A stretch of DNA of 42,928 bases, taken from contig BDDC01000023.1 in assembly GCA_001662425.1 (NCBI GenBank), positions 25,494 to 68,421 of the forward strand, read 5' to 3'. Below the pieces are notes generated by a model. It searched no databases and was not told the origin of the DNA. It saw only the letters and a list, made by a program, of their open reading frames with translations. The position numbers were made by a program, and so were the translations under genes. Shown here in pieces: positions 1 to 10,700 of this stretch. Every line of letters begins with the position of its first letter. Positions within the stretch are counted from its first letter, which is position 1. The stretch is from Chlamydomonas sphaeroides. Its lineage: Eukaryota; Chlorophyta; Chlorophyceae; Chlamydomonadales; Chlamydomonadaceae.

Positions 1-733
1 GAAGCCCGTTTTGCCTCCGACAGACGATAGTTTCTTCGGAAACCAGCGCTGTGAATATAGTTTCTTCGGAAACCAGCGCCGTGACTGGCACACCGCGCAA
101 GAGTTCAGTACGGTACGGATGGTTGCCGATACATGAAATGCGGATGCCTGTTGACAACGCAAGACATGTAATGTCGGGGCTTCTGATTTAAGGGTTTGTG
201 CAACCTGGGCTGGTGGCGACACAAGCGACTACTCATTACGCTTCGGTTCTTGAATACACTTGAAACTCTGGTTAGTGGATCAATTATCAGCAGCTTGCAG
301 GCGCATTGGGAGCGAGCACCGCGTATGGACGAGCACGTCGACAGAACGGCAACCTCACGGTTTGACGCCAGCAACAAGCTATATTTCAAGCTTTCATCCG
401 CGATGGCCAAAGCCGGCAGTCGGGGTCCGGGAACCCCTCGGGTTCAGAAATGGCCGAGCGATTACGTGCCCTCGTCGCTCGTCACGCGCTCTGTGAGCTC
501 CGCAATTTTGTACACAGTGTTGTTGAGCTTTATGTTCTGTTGAAGGTTTCATAACATAGTAAGACCCAACCGAGACTCCACGAATCACGCCGCGCGCTAT
601 GTTTTGTCACTTGGGGTACAAACAGCACTGTGGTACCACGGCTGGGGCACTGCGGTGGCGACGCAGCTGCTTTGTCGCAAGTAAGATGCACACTGCATAG
701 CGCGTTGGCTGGCCCAGGACGAGCGCGCTGCCG
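1..733. promoter_or_regulatory. Upstream region of the BTB-SBP gene, no gene seen
   Basis: No open frame here resembles a known family or continues across splice sites, so I treat the stretch as the promoter/5' flank of the gene that begins near 734, possibly with the end of an earlier transcript at the far left. It is less GC-rich than the coding parts. It holds a two-copy 30-bp tandem repeat at 27-86 and five GTAC tetranucleotides (108, 113, 510, 616, 633). GTAC is the core bound by SBP-domain proteins, but five is not far above chance for this length. Confidence 0.4.
27..86. repeat. Two-copy 30-bp tandem repeat
   Basis: The core TTTCTTCGGAAACCAGCGC occurs twice with a period of 30 bp (starting at 31 and 61), and the flanking bases also match (ATAG before, GTGA after, with one T/C difference). 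The repeat contains the short palindrome TTCGGAA/TTCCGAA-like core. It is a recent local duplication in the 5' flank; no function can be assigned. Confidence 0.85.
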
Positions 734-3700
734 ATGGCCGCTGTGGCAGAGCTGGAGGGTGTGCAGGCTGCGGTACGTACACGGGCGGCCGTGTCTGGCG
801 TACCTGAGGAGTCGCCGTGGAGTCTGCAGGGAGCGGCAGCGCGCGACGGCCTAATTCTAACTGCGTTGCCTCCTTGCGCTGCTCCATGTTCTCTCCCAAG
901 CATGCATGGTCCCTGCGAGGGCCCTGCGTGTGTGCCCTGAGCTGGAATCCGTCACTCCGCCACCGTTCTGCTCACCGCAGGCGCATCTATGGCGCGATGC
1001 AACACGCAGCATCTTTGCTACGTTAGCCAACCATTTCAATGACCCCCGGCTCAGCGACTTGGTTGTGCTGAGGCCGGATGGGCGCCCCGTCCACTGTCAT
1101 CAAGTCATTCTTGCGTCATGCGCTCGCAAGTTTGCGACGGTCCTTGCGCATGGTGTGGCAGGGGCCGGGAATGCTGGGCTTTCGCCACGGGTGTGCCCGC
1201 GCACCGGGGATGGCTAAGGGGGCCTGTGTCTGCAACGATGCGGCCAGTGCATCGATCCGCACGCTCCCTGTGCCCATATGGCTGCTGCTGGCAGGCGAGG
1301 CGACCGGCAAGGAGCTGCCTATCCAAGGGGTGGACTCGGCCGCGCTGGAGGCGGTGCTGGCGTCGTTCTACCGTGGCGAGCTGCTGCTTCAGGTGGCAAA
1401 CGTCGTTCCCGTGTATGACGTGGCACTGAAGCTCGAGGTGCCTGGTCTGACCGCCGGGTGCGAGCAGTACATCGCGTCGGTGATGAGCCCCGCCACCTGC
1501 CCCATCTTCCTCGAAGCCGCGGCGTCCCTGCTACTGGAACACACCGTCAAGGTGCGGCCTCAGCAGTCAGCGATGGAATAGCGTTCTGCAGGGTCGCCCA
1601 GCACCCAGCGCGCAGGCCCTGCCATGCCCTGCCTGGGGCCAGCCTGTGTGGGGCAGCAGGCGCCTGACGCGCCGCAGCCGCAACCCAACCGGGCATCACC
1701 ACAGCCCCACCCTGCGTCCCTCCCCGCCGCAGCTATGTCTGGGCTACGCAAAGAACCAGTGAGTGCGGCACACCCGCAGCCCTCCGCAGGCCGGTAGCAA
1801 TCAGCTCATATGCACTGCGGCCCGCCGACGTGCATGTGCGGCGTGCGGCACGTGGGCCTTGTTCCAAAGCCTTGCACGCCCAGCCCCCACGTACCCCTGG
1901 CCCTCAGCTCCGTACACCGCCCCCGCCCAGCCCAGTGGTCCTGGCCCCGTGCGCTGCCACCCGCCCTCGTGCACAGCCGCTCAGCCTGTGAACATGCAGC
2001 CCGACGCACATGCCGACCCACATGCCGACCCACATCCCCACGCCTGCCACACACCCCACCTCCCGTGCCGCTCTTCGCACTACGCAGCTTCGACGAGGTG
2101 GTGGCCAGCACCTCGTTCCAAAACCTGTCGGCCGAGGCCGTGCGCCTGCTGCTCCACAACACCCGCGCCAGCGTCTCGGACGTGGCGCTGGCGCGCGCGC
2201 TGGCGCGCTGGGCCGTGGCACAGCCCGAGCACTTGGCAGACTGCGAGGCTCTGTTTAAGGAGCTAAATGTCGGCACCAACGCGCTGCTGCAGCTGCTGCA
2301 GAACCAGGAGTTTGTTGCCGCGCTTAATCCGCAGCAGCAGCAGCTCGCGGCCGCGGTCGCCAGCGGCGCAGGCGCGGGAGCGGCAGCTGCATCGGGCGGC
2401 TCGGTAGCAGCAGGCGCGGCCGGTAGCGCGGCAGCTGGTGGCGGTGCTGGGCCGGATGCGTCGCCGCTCCGCGGTCCGCGCGCCGATGGCTCGCCGGCCG
2501 TGGGCGCGGGCCCCGGGTCCGGCCTCGGCGCGTCGCCGCGGCTGCGGCCCGGAGCTGCTGTGCTGCCGCGCGGCGCCGGCACGACGGCGCAGCGGTCTCC
2601 CGAGCTCGCGAGCAAGGCGAGGCCGGACCGGGCTCGGGCCGCCGCGATGGACTCGGACATGCGAGATGCGGAGCAGGGCGTTGACCTTGATGCAGGCGCC
2701 TGGCCCAGGGACGGGGCCGGCCGCGGGCCACTGCCATTCGCCCGGGCGTCGGCTCCAGCGTTCATGCGCAGGTCTGTACCGGAGGATCGTGGGCCACCCG
2801 GCCGCAGCGGTCTCGGACCAGGCCTGTCGTCGTTATCGAGGCAGCCCGCGCTGTCCGACCCCTGGGACACGCCGTTCGATCGCCGTTCCGCACCACCCAA
2901 TGGGCATCTGCTGGCCGGCGGCGTCGCCGACGAGGCGGACGGCGACGCCGGCGGTGACGGCCTGGCGGTGCCGCTGGCGGCGCTGGAGCAGGCGGGGCTG
3001 AGCGTGTCTGTGACGGCCGGGGGTGCCATCACTGCTAGCGGCGGTCCCCTGGGCGCTCAGCAGCTGCCGCTTCAGGTGGGTGCTAGCCGGGGGCATTGCC
3101 ATCCGCGCCGCAGGCGGGCAGGCTTCGTGCATGTTCGGTGGCGTGAATGTGCGCAACGCCTCGCGAGCGGCCCGCGCCTTCTCCTCACGTGTGCGCCCGC
3201 CGACCCCGCAGCTGGCACCGCCGTCGGCCAATCCAGACGCGCCGCTCATGGTCCTCTTGACAGAGGCCCAGCTGCGGCACCTGCAGGCGGCGCTGGGCCC
3301 GGGAGGCCTAGGCACGCTGGCGGCGGCGGCCAACGAGGCCGCGGCAGCGGCGCCGCCGGCTGGGCTGTTGCGCCCTTCCGGACGCGGCGACGCCGGCGGC
3401 GGCCTATCGCTCCTTGAGTCACTCACCACCGGAGCGGCGGCTGCACTCGGGTCGCTTGACGGCGGCGTTGACGGTCTGGCTGGCCTGCCGTTGCTGTCGC
3501 AGCAGGGCGGCGGACTGGGCGGCGGCGGAGGCCGCGGCGCTTCTGCGCCAGGGATGTTTGTCGGCGGCGGCCACTCGCGGCCGCTGGGCCCTGGCGGCGA
3601 CCTCGGCATGCTTGATGGCGCTGGCGCCGGCGGAGGCAGCGTCGGCCTGCTCGCGCTGGCGGCGGCGGGTGCAGCGGCGGGCCTGCCGCCGTTCGGTGAC

Positions 3701-5818
3701 GGGCCGTCGGGGCTGGGCGGGCTAGGCGTGCTGACGGGGTCGGCGGTCGGCAAGCGGCGGCGCCTATCGCCCGATGAGGCGGACCCGGACCACGTTGACG
3801 ACAGCAGCGCGCGGGGAGGCGGCCGCGGGCGTGGTGGCGGCGGTGGCGGCAAGGTGGGCGACAGCAGAAAAAGGGTTGGGCTCGGCTGGCGCTGGTTCGC
3901 CGCCAGTGCAGGCCCCCGTCACTGCTGTCGCACCCTCTACCCATTTCATAGCCTCCGTCCCCGACCGTAGAGGCACCTTGCACTGTAGCGCTTGAATTGA
4001 TCGTGATGCGCCGTGCCTTGCTGTGCTGTGCGCGGTCCAGGCACCGCTCATGTGCCACGTGGACGACTGCCACGTGGACCTGTCCAACCTTAAGGAGTAC
4101 CACCAGCGCTTCCGCATCTGCGACTACCACCTCAAGGCCAGCGTGGTCATGCGGGACGGCATGGAGCAGCGCTTCTGCCAGCAGGTGACACCGCGACTGG
4201 GAGCGGGTCGCAAGCGGAACCAAGTGCGGCTGCCAAGGCCGGCTGTCTCATGTGCGCCCCACCCCGCCCGCCTGGCGCCGTCGCAGTGCGGCCGCTTCCA
4301 CGGGCTGTCGGAGTTCGATGGGACCAAGCGCTCGTGTCGGGCCAGGTGGGTTACTCGGCTCGTACTCGGGCACGACGGCTGTCAGATCATCGGCCACTGC
4401 CACTGCCGCCGTGAGGGGCTTGCCACCGTTGCTGGTGCCGCTGTATCGCAAACACGTGTCGTGGGTCACCCGCTGCACCCCAGGCTGCAGCGGCATAACG
4501 CGCGGCGGCGCAAGCGGCCCGAGCAGCGCGGCAGCGGTGAGCGCGCAGCAGGGAGCGGCGCCGCTGGGGGGCTTAGCGGGGGCGTTGCAGGGCTGCTTGG
4601 AGCCGCCAAGGCTGTCATGGGCTAGCCAGGCCGAGCCCTCCGGTTCGGCGGGTTGCTGACGCGCCAGCATGAGTGCAACAGCTCCGACGCAGTCCGCATC
4701 CTCACGCAACGCTCGGGTGCTCCTGTGATCTTCCTCTCCCCTGTCCAGGCGACGGCGACGAGCCCCGGCCGCGCTCGGTGAGCCCTAGGGGCCAGCGTGG
4801 GCCGCTGATGTCGCGCTGCGCCGCCTCGGCACCTCGGCCACGACCGTACTCACGCCGCCGCTGCCCTCCCTCGTCTCCACAGCGCAACGTGGGCTCACCC
4901 GCCAACCGTGGTGGCGACCGCGACCGCGACCGCCTGGTTGATCACGCCCGCCACAGCGACCCAGGCTACGATCCGGGTCCGGGGATGCGCGGCCTGGACG
5001 GTGACGGCGACGGCGGCCTGTCGCCCGACGTGCTGGCGGCGGGCGAAGCGCTGTCGCAGCAGCTGGCGGCGCTGCAGCAGCAGCAGCGGCAGATGGAGGC
5101 GCAGCGCGAGATGATGATGCTCAAGCGCGAGCGGGAGGCGGGTGGGCGCGAGGCGCCGCAGCTACGGGAGCTGCGGCAGGGCGGCGACGAGCAGGCGGCG
5201 GCGCTGGACCTGTCGCAGCTGGTCGCGGCCGCGCAGCCGGGCAGCGCCCGGACGCAGGGCCGTGCCGGCGGGGCCGACGGCGGCGGCGGCGGCGGCCGTG
5301 GCGGCCTCGACCTGGGGCTGGGGTCGGCGCGGGGCCAGGGCCTGCGGGTGCCGCCGCTGCGCGAGGATGGGCAGGGGCAGCCGAGCCCGCCGCGCGGCGG
5401 CGGCGGTCGTGGGGGAGCCGGAGCCGCGGCAGGCCGTGGTAACGGGTACGAGGAGGGCGGGGACGAGGACACGGACACGATCGGGGAGCCGGAGGATGAG
5501 GGCTCACCCGCGGGCCTGCAGGAGGAGCAGGCCTGGCGGGCTCGGCAGCAGCAGGCGGAGGAGACGTCGTCGCGGCCGTCGCGGCAGGAGCCCGCACAGC
5601 AGCAGCAGGCCCGACAGGCGGTCAAGACCGAGGTCCCTGCCGCTCCGCCGCCGGCATCGGCGCCGTCACGGCCCGGGCCAGCCCGGCCCGAGCCGCCGGG
5701 CGCGCAGGGGCCTGCGGCGCGCTCTGGAGCGGGCGGGCAGTCGGCGGGTGGCGCGCAGGGCGCCGCCGATAGGGGCGGCGACGGCGGCGGTCGCGGCGGC
5801 GGCAGCGATGGCCGTTGA
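734..5818 (+). CDS. BTB-BACK-SBP box fusion protein (putative transcription factor)
   Basis: Predicted exons: 734-772, 981-1152, 1295-1551, 1733-1758, 2088-3075, 3212-3853, 4041-4184, 4287-4345, 4484-4536, 4749-5818; phases agree throughout and give about 1149 aa. Residues about 36-155 form a BTB/POZ domain (LSDLVVLRPDGRPVHCHQV), normally a dimerisation or cullin-3 adaptor domain, followed by a BACK domain at about 157-235 (LCLGYAKNHFDEVVASTSF). A Gly/Ala/Pro-rich linker leads to an SBP domain at about 709-790 with both zinc sites complete: C-x4-C-x16-C-x2-H, then C-x2-C-x3-H-x11-C. A basic nuclear-localisation stretch (RHNARRRKR) follows. The C-terminus has a Gln-rich coiled-coil-like segment (about 885-925) and then low complexity. 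SBP proteins bind GTAC-core DNA in plants and algae. The first exon is the weakest part; an alternative is an ATG at 906 reading straight into exon 2. Whether it is an activator, repressor or ligase adaptor cannot be told. Confidence 0.85.
1733..1758 (+). other. 26-nt microexon inside the BACK domain
   Basis: The exon is bounded by CCGCCGCAG on the left and GTGAGT on the right. It encodes LCLGYAKN plus two bases of a His codon completed by the next exon at 2088. Without it the neighbouring exons are out of phase, since exon 3 ends in phase 0 and the next needs one base. With it the start of the BACK helix (GYAKNHFDEV) is restored. Inferred from phase and alignment, not from transcripts. Confidence 0.75.
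4041..4536 (+). other. SBP zinc-finger domain, coded by three exons
   Basis: Exons 4041-4184, 4287-4345 and 4484-4536 together code the SBP DNA-binding domain. The first ends within the second zinc site (CQQ), the second supplies CGRFHGLSEFDGTKRSC and the third gives RLQRHNARRRKR. The intron after CQQ sits at the place typical of plant SBP genes. All eight zinc ligands (about C713, C718, C735, H738, C754, C757, H761, C773) are present. Confidence 0.93.
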
Positions 5819-7713
5819 GAGCAAGTTTGGTGAAGGGTGGGCAGCTTGACGGGGGCGCGCTGGCGCATAGTAGGCTTAGTGTCTTCGTCCACGGCGCGTG
5901 CGCGTGTGTCGTGAGGCCACGTGCTCACACATGTGGTACCCATGTGTGTCCAATAGGCCTCCGGCACACTCGCGCGCGTGTGGCTTCTTTGCCGTGTGTG
6001 TAGGTATGTGCATGTGTGTGTGCCTTAGTAATTTGTGCCGGCCCAGTGCGCATGTGCGTGTGTTCTGCTTCCAAAGCTGGTCTGCGCATGCATATCGGTG
6101 GACTGGCCTCGGGAAACTGGTGCGGACTCCCTCTGGCGCGGCGCGGCGGGTGGCGGTTTTGCATGGCCATGGTGGTTGGCGGCGCTCAGTAGGGAATCGA
6201 AGTGCCTGCGCCGCATGGCTCAGGGGCACTGCTGGGTACGGAACTCCTGACGCGGGCGGGGATGAATTTGGGTAGCGGCACCGCAACAGTGCCGCACGAC
6301 CAGGGCTCCGGGGCTGCAGCTGGCGCGCTGGCGTTGTGGGGTACCGGTGTGGGGGCAGGGGTCTGTGGCGGCGACGACCGCCGCGGCATCATAAACGCCA
6401 GTGGGGCGGGCGGGGAAGGGGATTGGTCGCGGGCTTTGGTCGCTGCCGGTAGCATAACTGGCCGTTGCTGGCGTGGCTGTGTGTGTATTGAGGTTGGGTT
6501 GGTGGGCATGGTGTGTGTGTGTGGCGCTGCCGAGGGGACTGAGCACTGAGGGTGTTGTGCGGCAAGTGGGGACACGGGGACTGCCGGGGCTCGAGTTGCA
6601 TGGCGTGCGCGCCGCTCTGCATCTAGCGTATCGCTCCTCAGCTACGAAGTATGCTGCGAGGAACGCACGGCGCAGCTGGCGTGAGCCGCGGGGTTAGCGT
6701 CGGCAGAACGCAAGGGCGGACGGGCCCAATCCGTGCACGCCTGCGGGGCCGCCTAGGTCGATTGACATAACGTCCGTGTTCGTTACGTAATGCGCCTTCT
6801 GGGCCCGGCAACGTGCCGTGGGGAGGCCGCCACGCCGTCACGCGTGGACGGCTTGAGTGTTGTGGGGGCCCGGCCGTGTTGGGTCGTGTGCCGCCGCCGC
6901 ACTGAAGCGGGCGCGCGCTGCACAGTGCCGCCCTCCCCTCGTGGATGGTGGCTGTGTGCTCGCGTGTGCTACAAGCAAAATGCCTTAATTAGCGGAGCGG
7001 GCTGATGCCGTGGGCGCTCTGCTCGCTCGTGTGAGGAAGACGAAGCAGTAGAACTGGAACCTACTGCTGGCTGTCGATGCACGGGTGCGCTCGGGCGCTT
7101 GCCGGTGCGCGGCCTTAAGCGGGCGCTGCGGGCGAGGGGAGATCCCTGTTGCGGGCCAAGTCTGGTAGGTGGCACGGAGCAGGAGGCACGGGAGCAACGG
7201 TTGTGCGACAGGGCAAGTGGTCCTAGGCTGCCGAACTGGGGCCATGAGGGGCACCCTCACACGAAGCCCTCGTCGGTTGCTGAAACGCGCTCGAGGGACG
7301 ACACCCCTGGTTTGTCGGTGTGCCCGAGACCCCTCAAGTACCCCGGTGACAACCGCATAATGACCGACTCTTTGCGTCTGGTCAGGGTGGCCTCTTCTTG
7401 GGGCGAGCCATGCACCCATGCGCAGCTGGGGAGGTAGGGGAGGGTATGTCCGCCACGATTCAAGTCGTACGCTGTTAGGGCCATGTCCCATGTGGAAGCA
7501 AGCCTCCTCGGCATTTGTAGCCATTGGTGACGTGCCAAGCATACCACAAACGCACCAGACTTGGCGTGATCTGCTCCTCGCCACGCTCGTCGCTGCGAAT
7601 GCATCCTGAAGAGGAGCCATCCGGGACAGCCACGGTCGCAGCCTGCGCCGAGCCAGCGCAGACCTAGTCTGCGCCACCAGTCTGCGCCACCACCTGCTGC
7701 AGCTCGCGCGTAA
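5819..7713. other. 1.9-kb intergenic region between BTB-SBP and Dicer genes
   Basis: No exon with family similarity or splice continuity was found on either strand. The region should hold the 3' UTR of the BTB-SBP gene and the promoter/5' UTR of the Dicer gene. It is rich in alternating GT/GC dinucleotides (about 5885-6070 and 6475-6530), which is Z-DNA-prone composition. No TGTAA poly(A) signal is present. A short perfect hairpin (GCGGCAC, 7-nt loop, GTGCCGC) lies at 6275-6295. A 13-bp direct repeat with GTCTGCGCCACCA lies near 7670-7695. Confidence 0.5.
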
Positions 7714-10700
7714 ATGTCCCAAAATGGCGGCCCTCTGCCGCCTTTGCGCGACTACCAGCGCGACATGCTCTCGCTGTCGGAAACTCTGGGCAGCGCCATC
7801 GTCTTCCTGGACACAGGCAAGCCGTGAACACATTTTCAGCTGTAGATGCTGCAGTTCTCTGAACCTCGCCGCCGCGCCGCAACCTCGCACGCCGTGACGT
7901 TCACGGCCCCGCGCGCATGTGCATCATATCCGCACCTCCCGCACCCTCGCCCGCACACTCACCAACCGGCACGCCTCGCTGCTCTCGTTACCGCTATGCT
8001 TTCCTATGCCCCGCTCGCAGGCAGCGGCAAGACGCGCATCGCTGCGGAGCGCATCGCGGCTGCAGCGGCCCGCGGCCAGCTGTCAGCCTTCCTGGCGCCC
8101 GCCGTGCCACTCGTCAAGCAGGTGGCCGACTGCTCCGAGGGGCACACACAGCTATCACACCAGCGCGACACCTTGTGTGGCTTCTTGCGTGCCATGCGAA
8201 ACGTGCACGCCTAGCTCCTCGCCCCCTGCACGCCGCCCATGCTCAGCTCAGACCCTCGCAGACATCCCGCCACCCACACATCACAGCCCGCCCTCACCCG
8301 CAGCCCCCTGCATCCCCTGCACCCCTCGCCCAGCCAGCTGCCGCTGTCCCCAGACGCCAGCCTCCACGTGACCCGGCCTCCTTCCTGCCTTCCACCTTGC
8401 AGCAAGCCGGCGTGCTGGCGGCCTCCGGCCTGCGCGTGGCTACCTACAGCGGCGAGGACAACAAGGAGGCGCGCGGGCGGGCGGCGTGGCGGGCCCTGGG
8501 CGACGAAGTGGACGTGCTTGTGGCCACACCCAACGCCTTCCTCAACCTCCTCGCCTGCGCCTACCTTCGGGCGAGTACCCGGGCAGGGGCAGCTGGGTGC
8601 GTGCGTTCGTGTGTAAGGGTGTGCGCGCCACCCTTCGTGGGCAGCTGCCTGCTGCGGCTTGCGTTTGCTCGTGTGGCGCTGTGACGCGGAGCGCAATGGC
8701 CAGCGCTTGGCGCGTTCCAAGGTCTCCTGCCGGCCAGCGCCTAGGCTGAGGGCCTCGGCCGCCTCTCCAGTCCGGTACAGTACGGCACCGACATTGCACC
8801 GGCACCGCACCGGCGGTGGGCGCCAGTGGGTACAGAAGACGACGCCCATGCCTTGCGTGGCCAACCTGGCGCCGACCCGCCACGCCACGCAAGCAGGTGG
8901 GGCAGTTCTCGCTGCTGGTGCTGGACGAGGCGCACCACTGCCGGGGCGACCACGCCTACGCGGCACTGCTGCGGACGCTGGTGCGCCGCCTCACGCCGCC
9001 CGCCCGCCGGCCGGCGCTGCTGGGCCTGACCGCCTCGCCGCACGCCGCCGCCAAGCTGGAGGCGGCCATGGGCGCTCCGCTCATCACGCCGGCCGACAGG
9101 TGCGCATGCGGTCCAGTCCGGGGGACGCAGCCGCGTGCCGGCACTGCCGTGTTGTCGCTGCCGGAATGAATGGCATGGATGGGAGACTGGCTTCAGGCCT
9201 GACGGGTGGGGACTGTCCGCCTCCGTTCCGCGTGCACGGCCTGTTCATTCGCAGGTCGGCCTTTTCTGAGCACGTGGCGAGACCCGATACGCACCTCTGC
9301 CTGCTACCGTACTCGGTCGCGGCCCCGGCCTCGGCGGCCTCCGCCGTAGATGCACCCTCGGTTGCGCTGCTGTCCGCAGCGCGGCATGCGGCCGATGCGG
9401 CGGCCTCCTACTGCCGGCTGCGCGAGACGGCCTTCCGCCGCTCGTTGTTCCTGGGTCCCGACCACGCCCGCCGCGCTGCTTTTCATGACGATGACGGAGA
9501 CGACGAAGACGAAGACGGTAACAGTGATGGCGGCGAAGTACCCCACTCAGCCGCCGAAGTGCGCGGCGAGGGGAGTGCCGGTGGCGCCCACGAGGGCGAG
9601 GACGGCGAGGCCCTGGCTGATACGTACGCGGGGGCCAAGCTGCTGGAGCACCTGCACTCGCAGCTGGCGGCGGCGGAGAGCGCGCTGGGGCAGCTAGGCC
9701 CCTGGCCGGCGGCGGCGGTGGCGGCGGGCGACTTGTTCGGCCCCGTGGCAGCGATGCTGCCGCTGGCGGAGGCCGATGATCTCAGCAGCGCCAGCGACGG
9801 CGACGGCGACGGCAGCGGCAGCGGCGGCGCGGGAGTTGTGTTGCCGGCTGACGGCCTCGAAGTTGGCGACTCCGGCGAGGGCGAAGAGGAGGGAGAAGAG
9901 GAGGAGGACGGCTGCCTGTCGCTGGCCGACGATGGCGCTATGCTACTAACATACAAGTGAGGGCAGCGGGGCCGGGGCCGGGGCCTAGGCCACGACGAGG
10001 GCGCTGCTGTGGAATGGGCAATCCCGCTAGGCGGCCGCGACCCCCTATCGCGCTCCCATGCATGTCCTACGTTAGGCTTCCTTCCGCACCTCCTGCGCAG
10101 CCCCACGTGCGGCCCTGGCTCTGCTGCTGCGGCGCTGACTGCTGTGCCTTGCGCTGGTGGCGTCCGCAGGCTGGCGGCCCTCATGGACGAGGGAGGCCTG
10201 GGCGAGCCCGGGGACGCCACTCCGAGCGGGTGAGCCCAGCCTGCTGAACCCCGCAGCCCGAACCGCCGCCTCGCCCCGACCTGCAGCAGCCGCCGGCGGT
10301 GCAGCATCTGTTTCTGCTCCTCGACCACGCGCAGCCTCGGCTTGCGCTGCTCTTGCTCTCCCACAGTCCTACTTGCCGCTTCACACACACTACTTGCGGC
10401 GTGTTTCTTGGACTAATGTGACTGAGCACACATGTTACCACCCAACCCCGCCGTACCAGCAGGATCTGGTTGGTCCGCCTCGCGGCGCTCCGCGGCCTGG
10501 CGGGGCTGGCGGCGCTGCTGCCGGCCCGCACCGCCGCCGAGCTGCAACTGACGATGGGCGAGATGGCATCCCTGGACGGAGCCCAGTTGGAGGCAGCGGC
10601 GGTGCGGGCCGCGCTGGCGGCGGCGTTCATTGCGCTGGCGGCGCCGCTGCGCGCTGCGGCGGAGGGCGGCGGCGCCGCCGCCGCGGCGCAGACGCTGGCG

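Noticed and set aside
450..500. tRNA-like start ATGGCCGAGCGATTACG
   Set aside because: Resembles the D-arm of a Leu/Ser tRNA, but no acceptor stem, anticodon arm or T-arm can be folded around it.
906..1217. ATG at 906 as the start of the BTB protein
   Set aside because: Possible, but a good acceptor (CACCGCAG) directly precedes 981 and an upstream exon 734-772 with a GTACGT donor joins in phase; kept only as an alternative.
1806..3032. Long minus-strand open frame opposite the BTB-SBP gene
   Set aside because: Pro/Ser/Arg-rich shadow of the GC-rich plus-strand exon 2088-3075; no domain, no splice logic.
6275..6295. Hairpin GCGGCAC/GTGCCGC as a small-RNA precursor
   Set aside because: Only 7 bp of stem with no extension; such hairpins are expected by chance in GC-rich sequence.
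6202..6549. Open frame in the gap before DCL
   Set aside because: Gly/Val-rich composition, equal-length frames on both strands, no similarity or splice partner.
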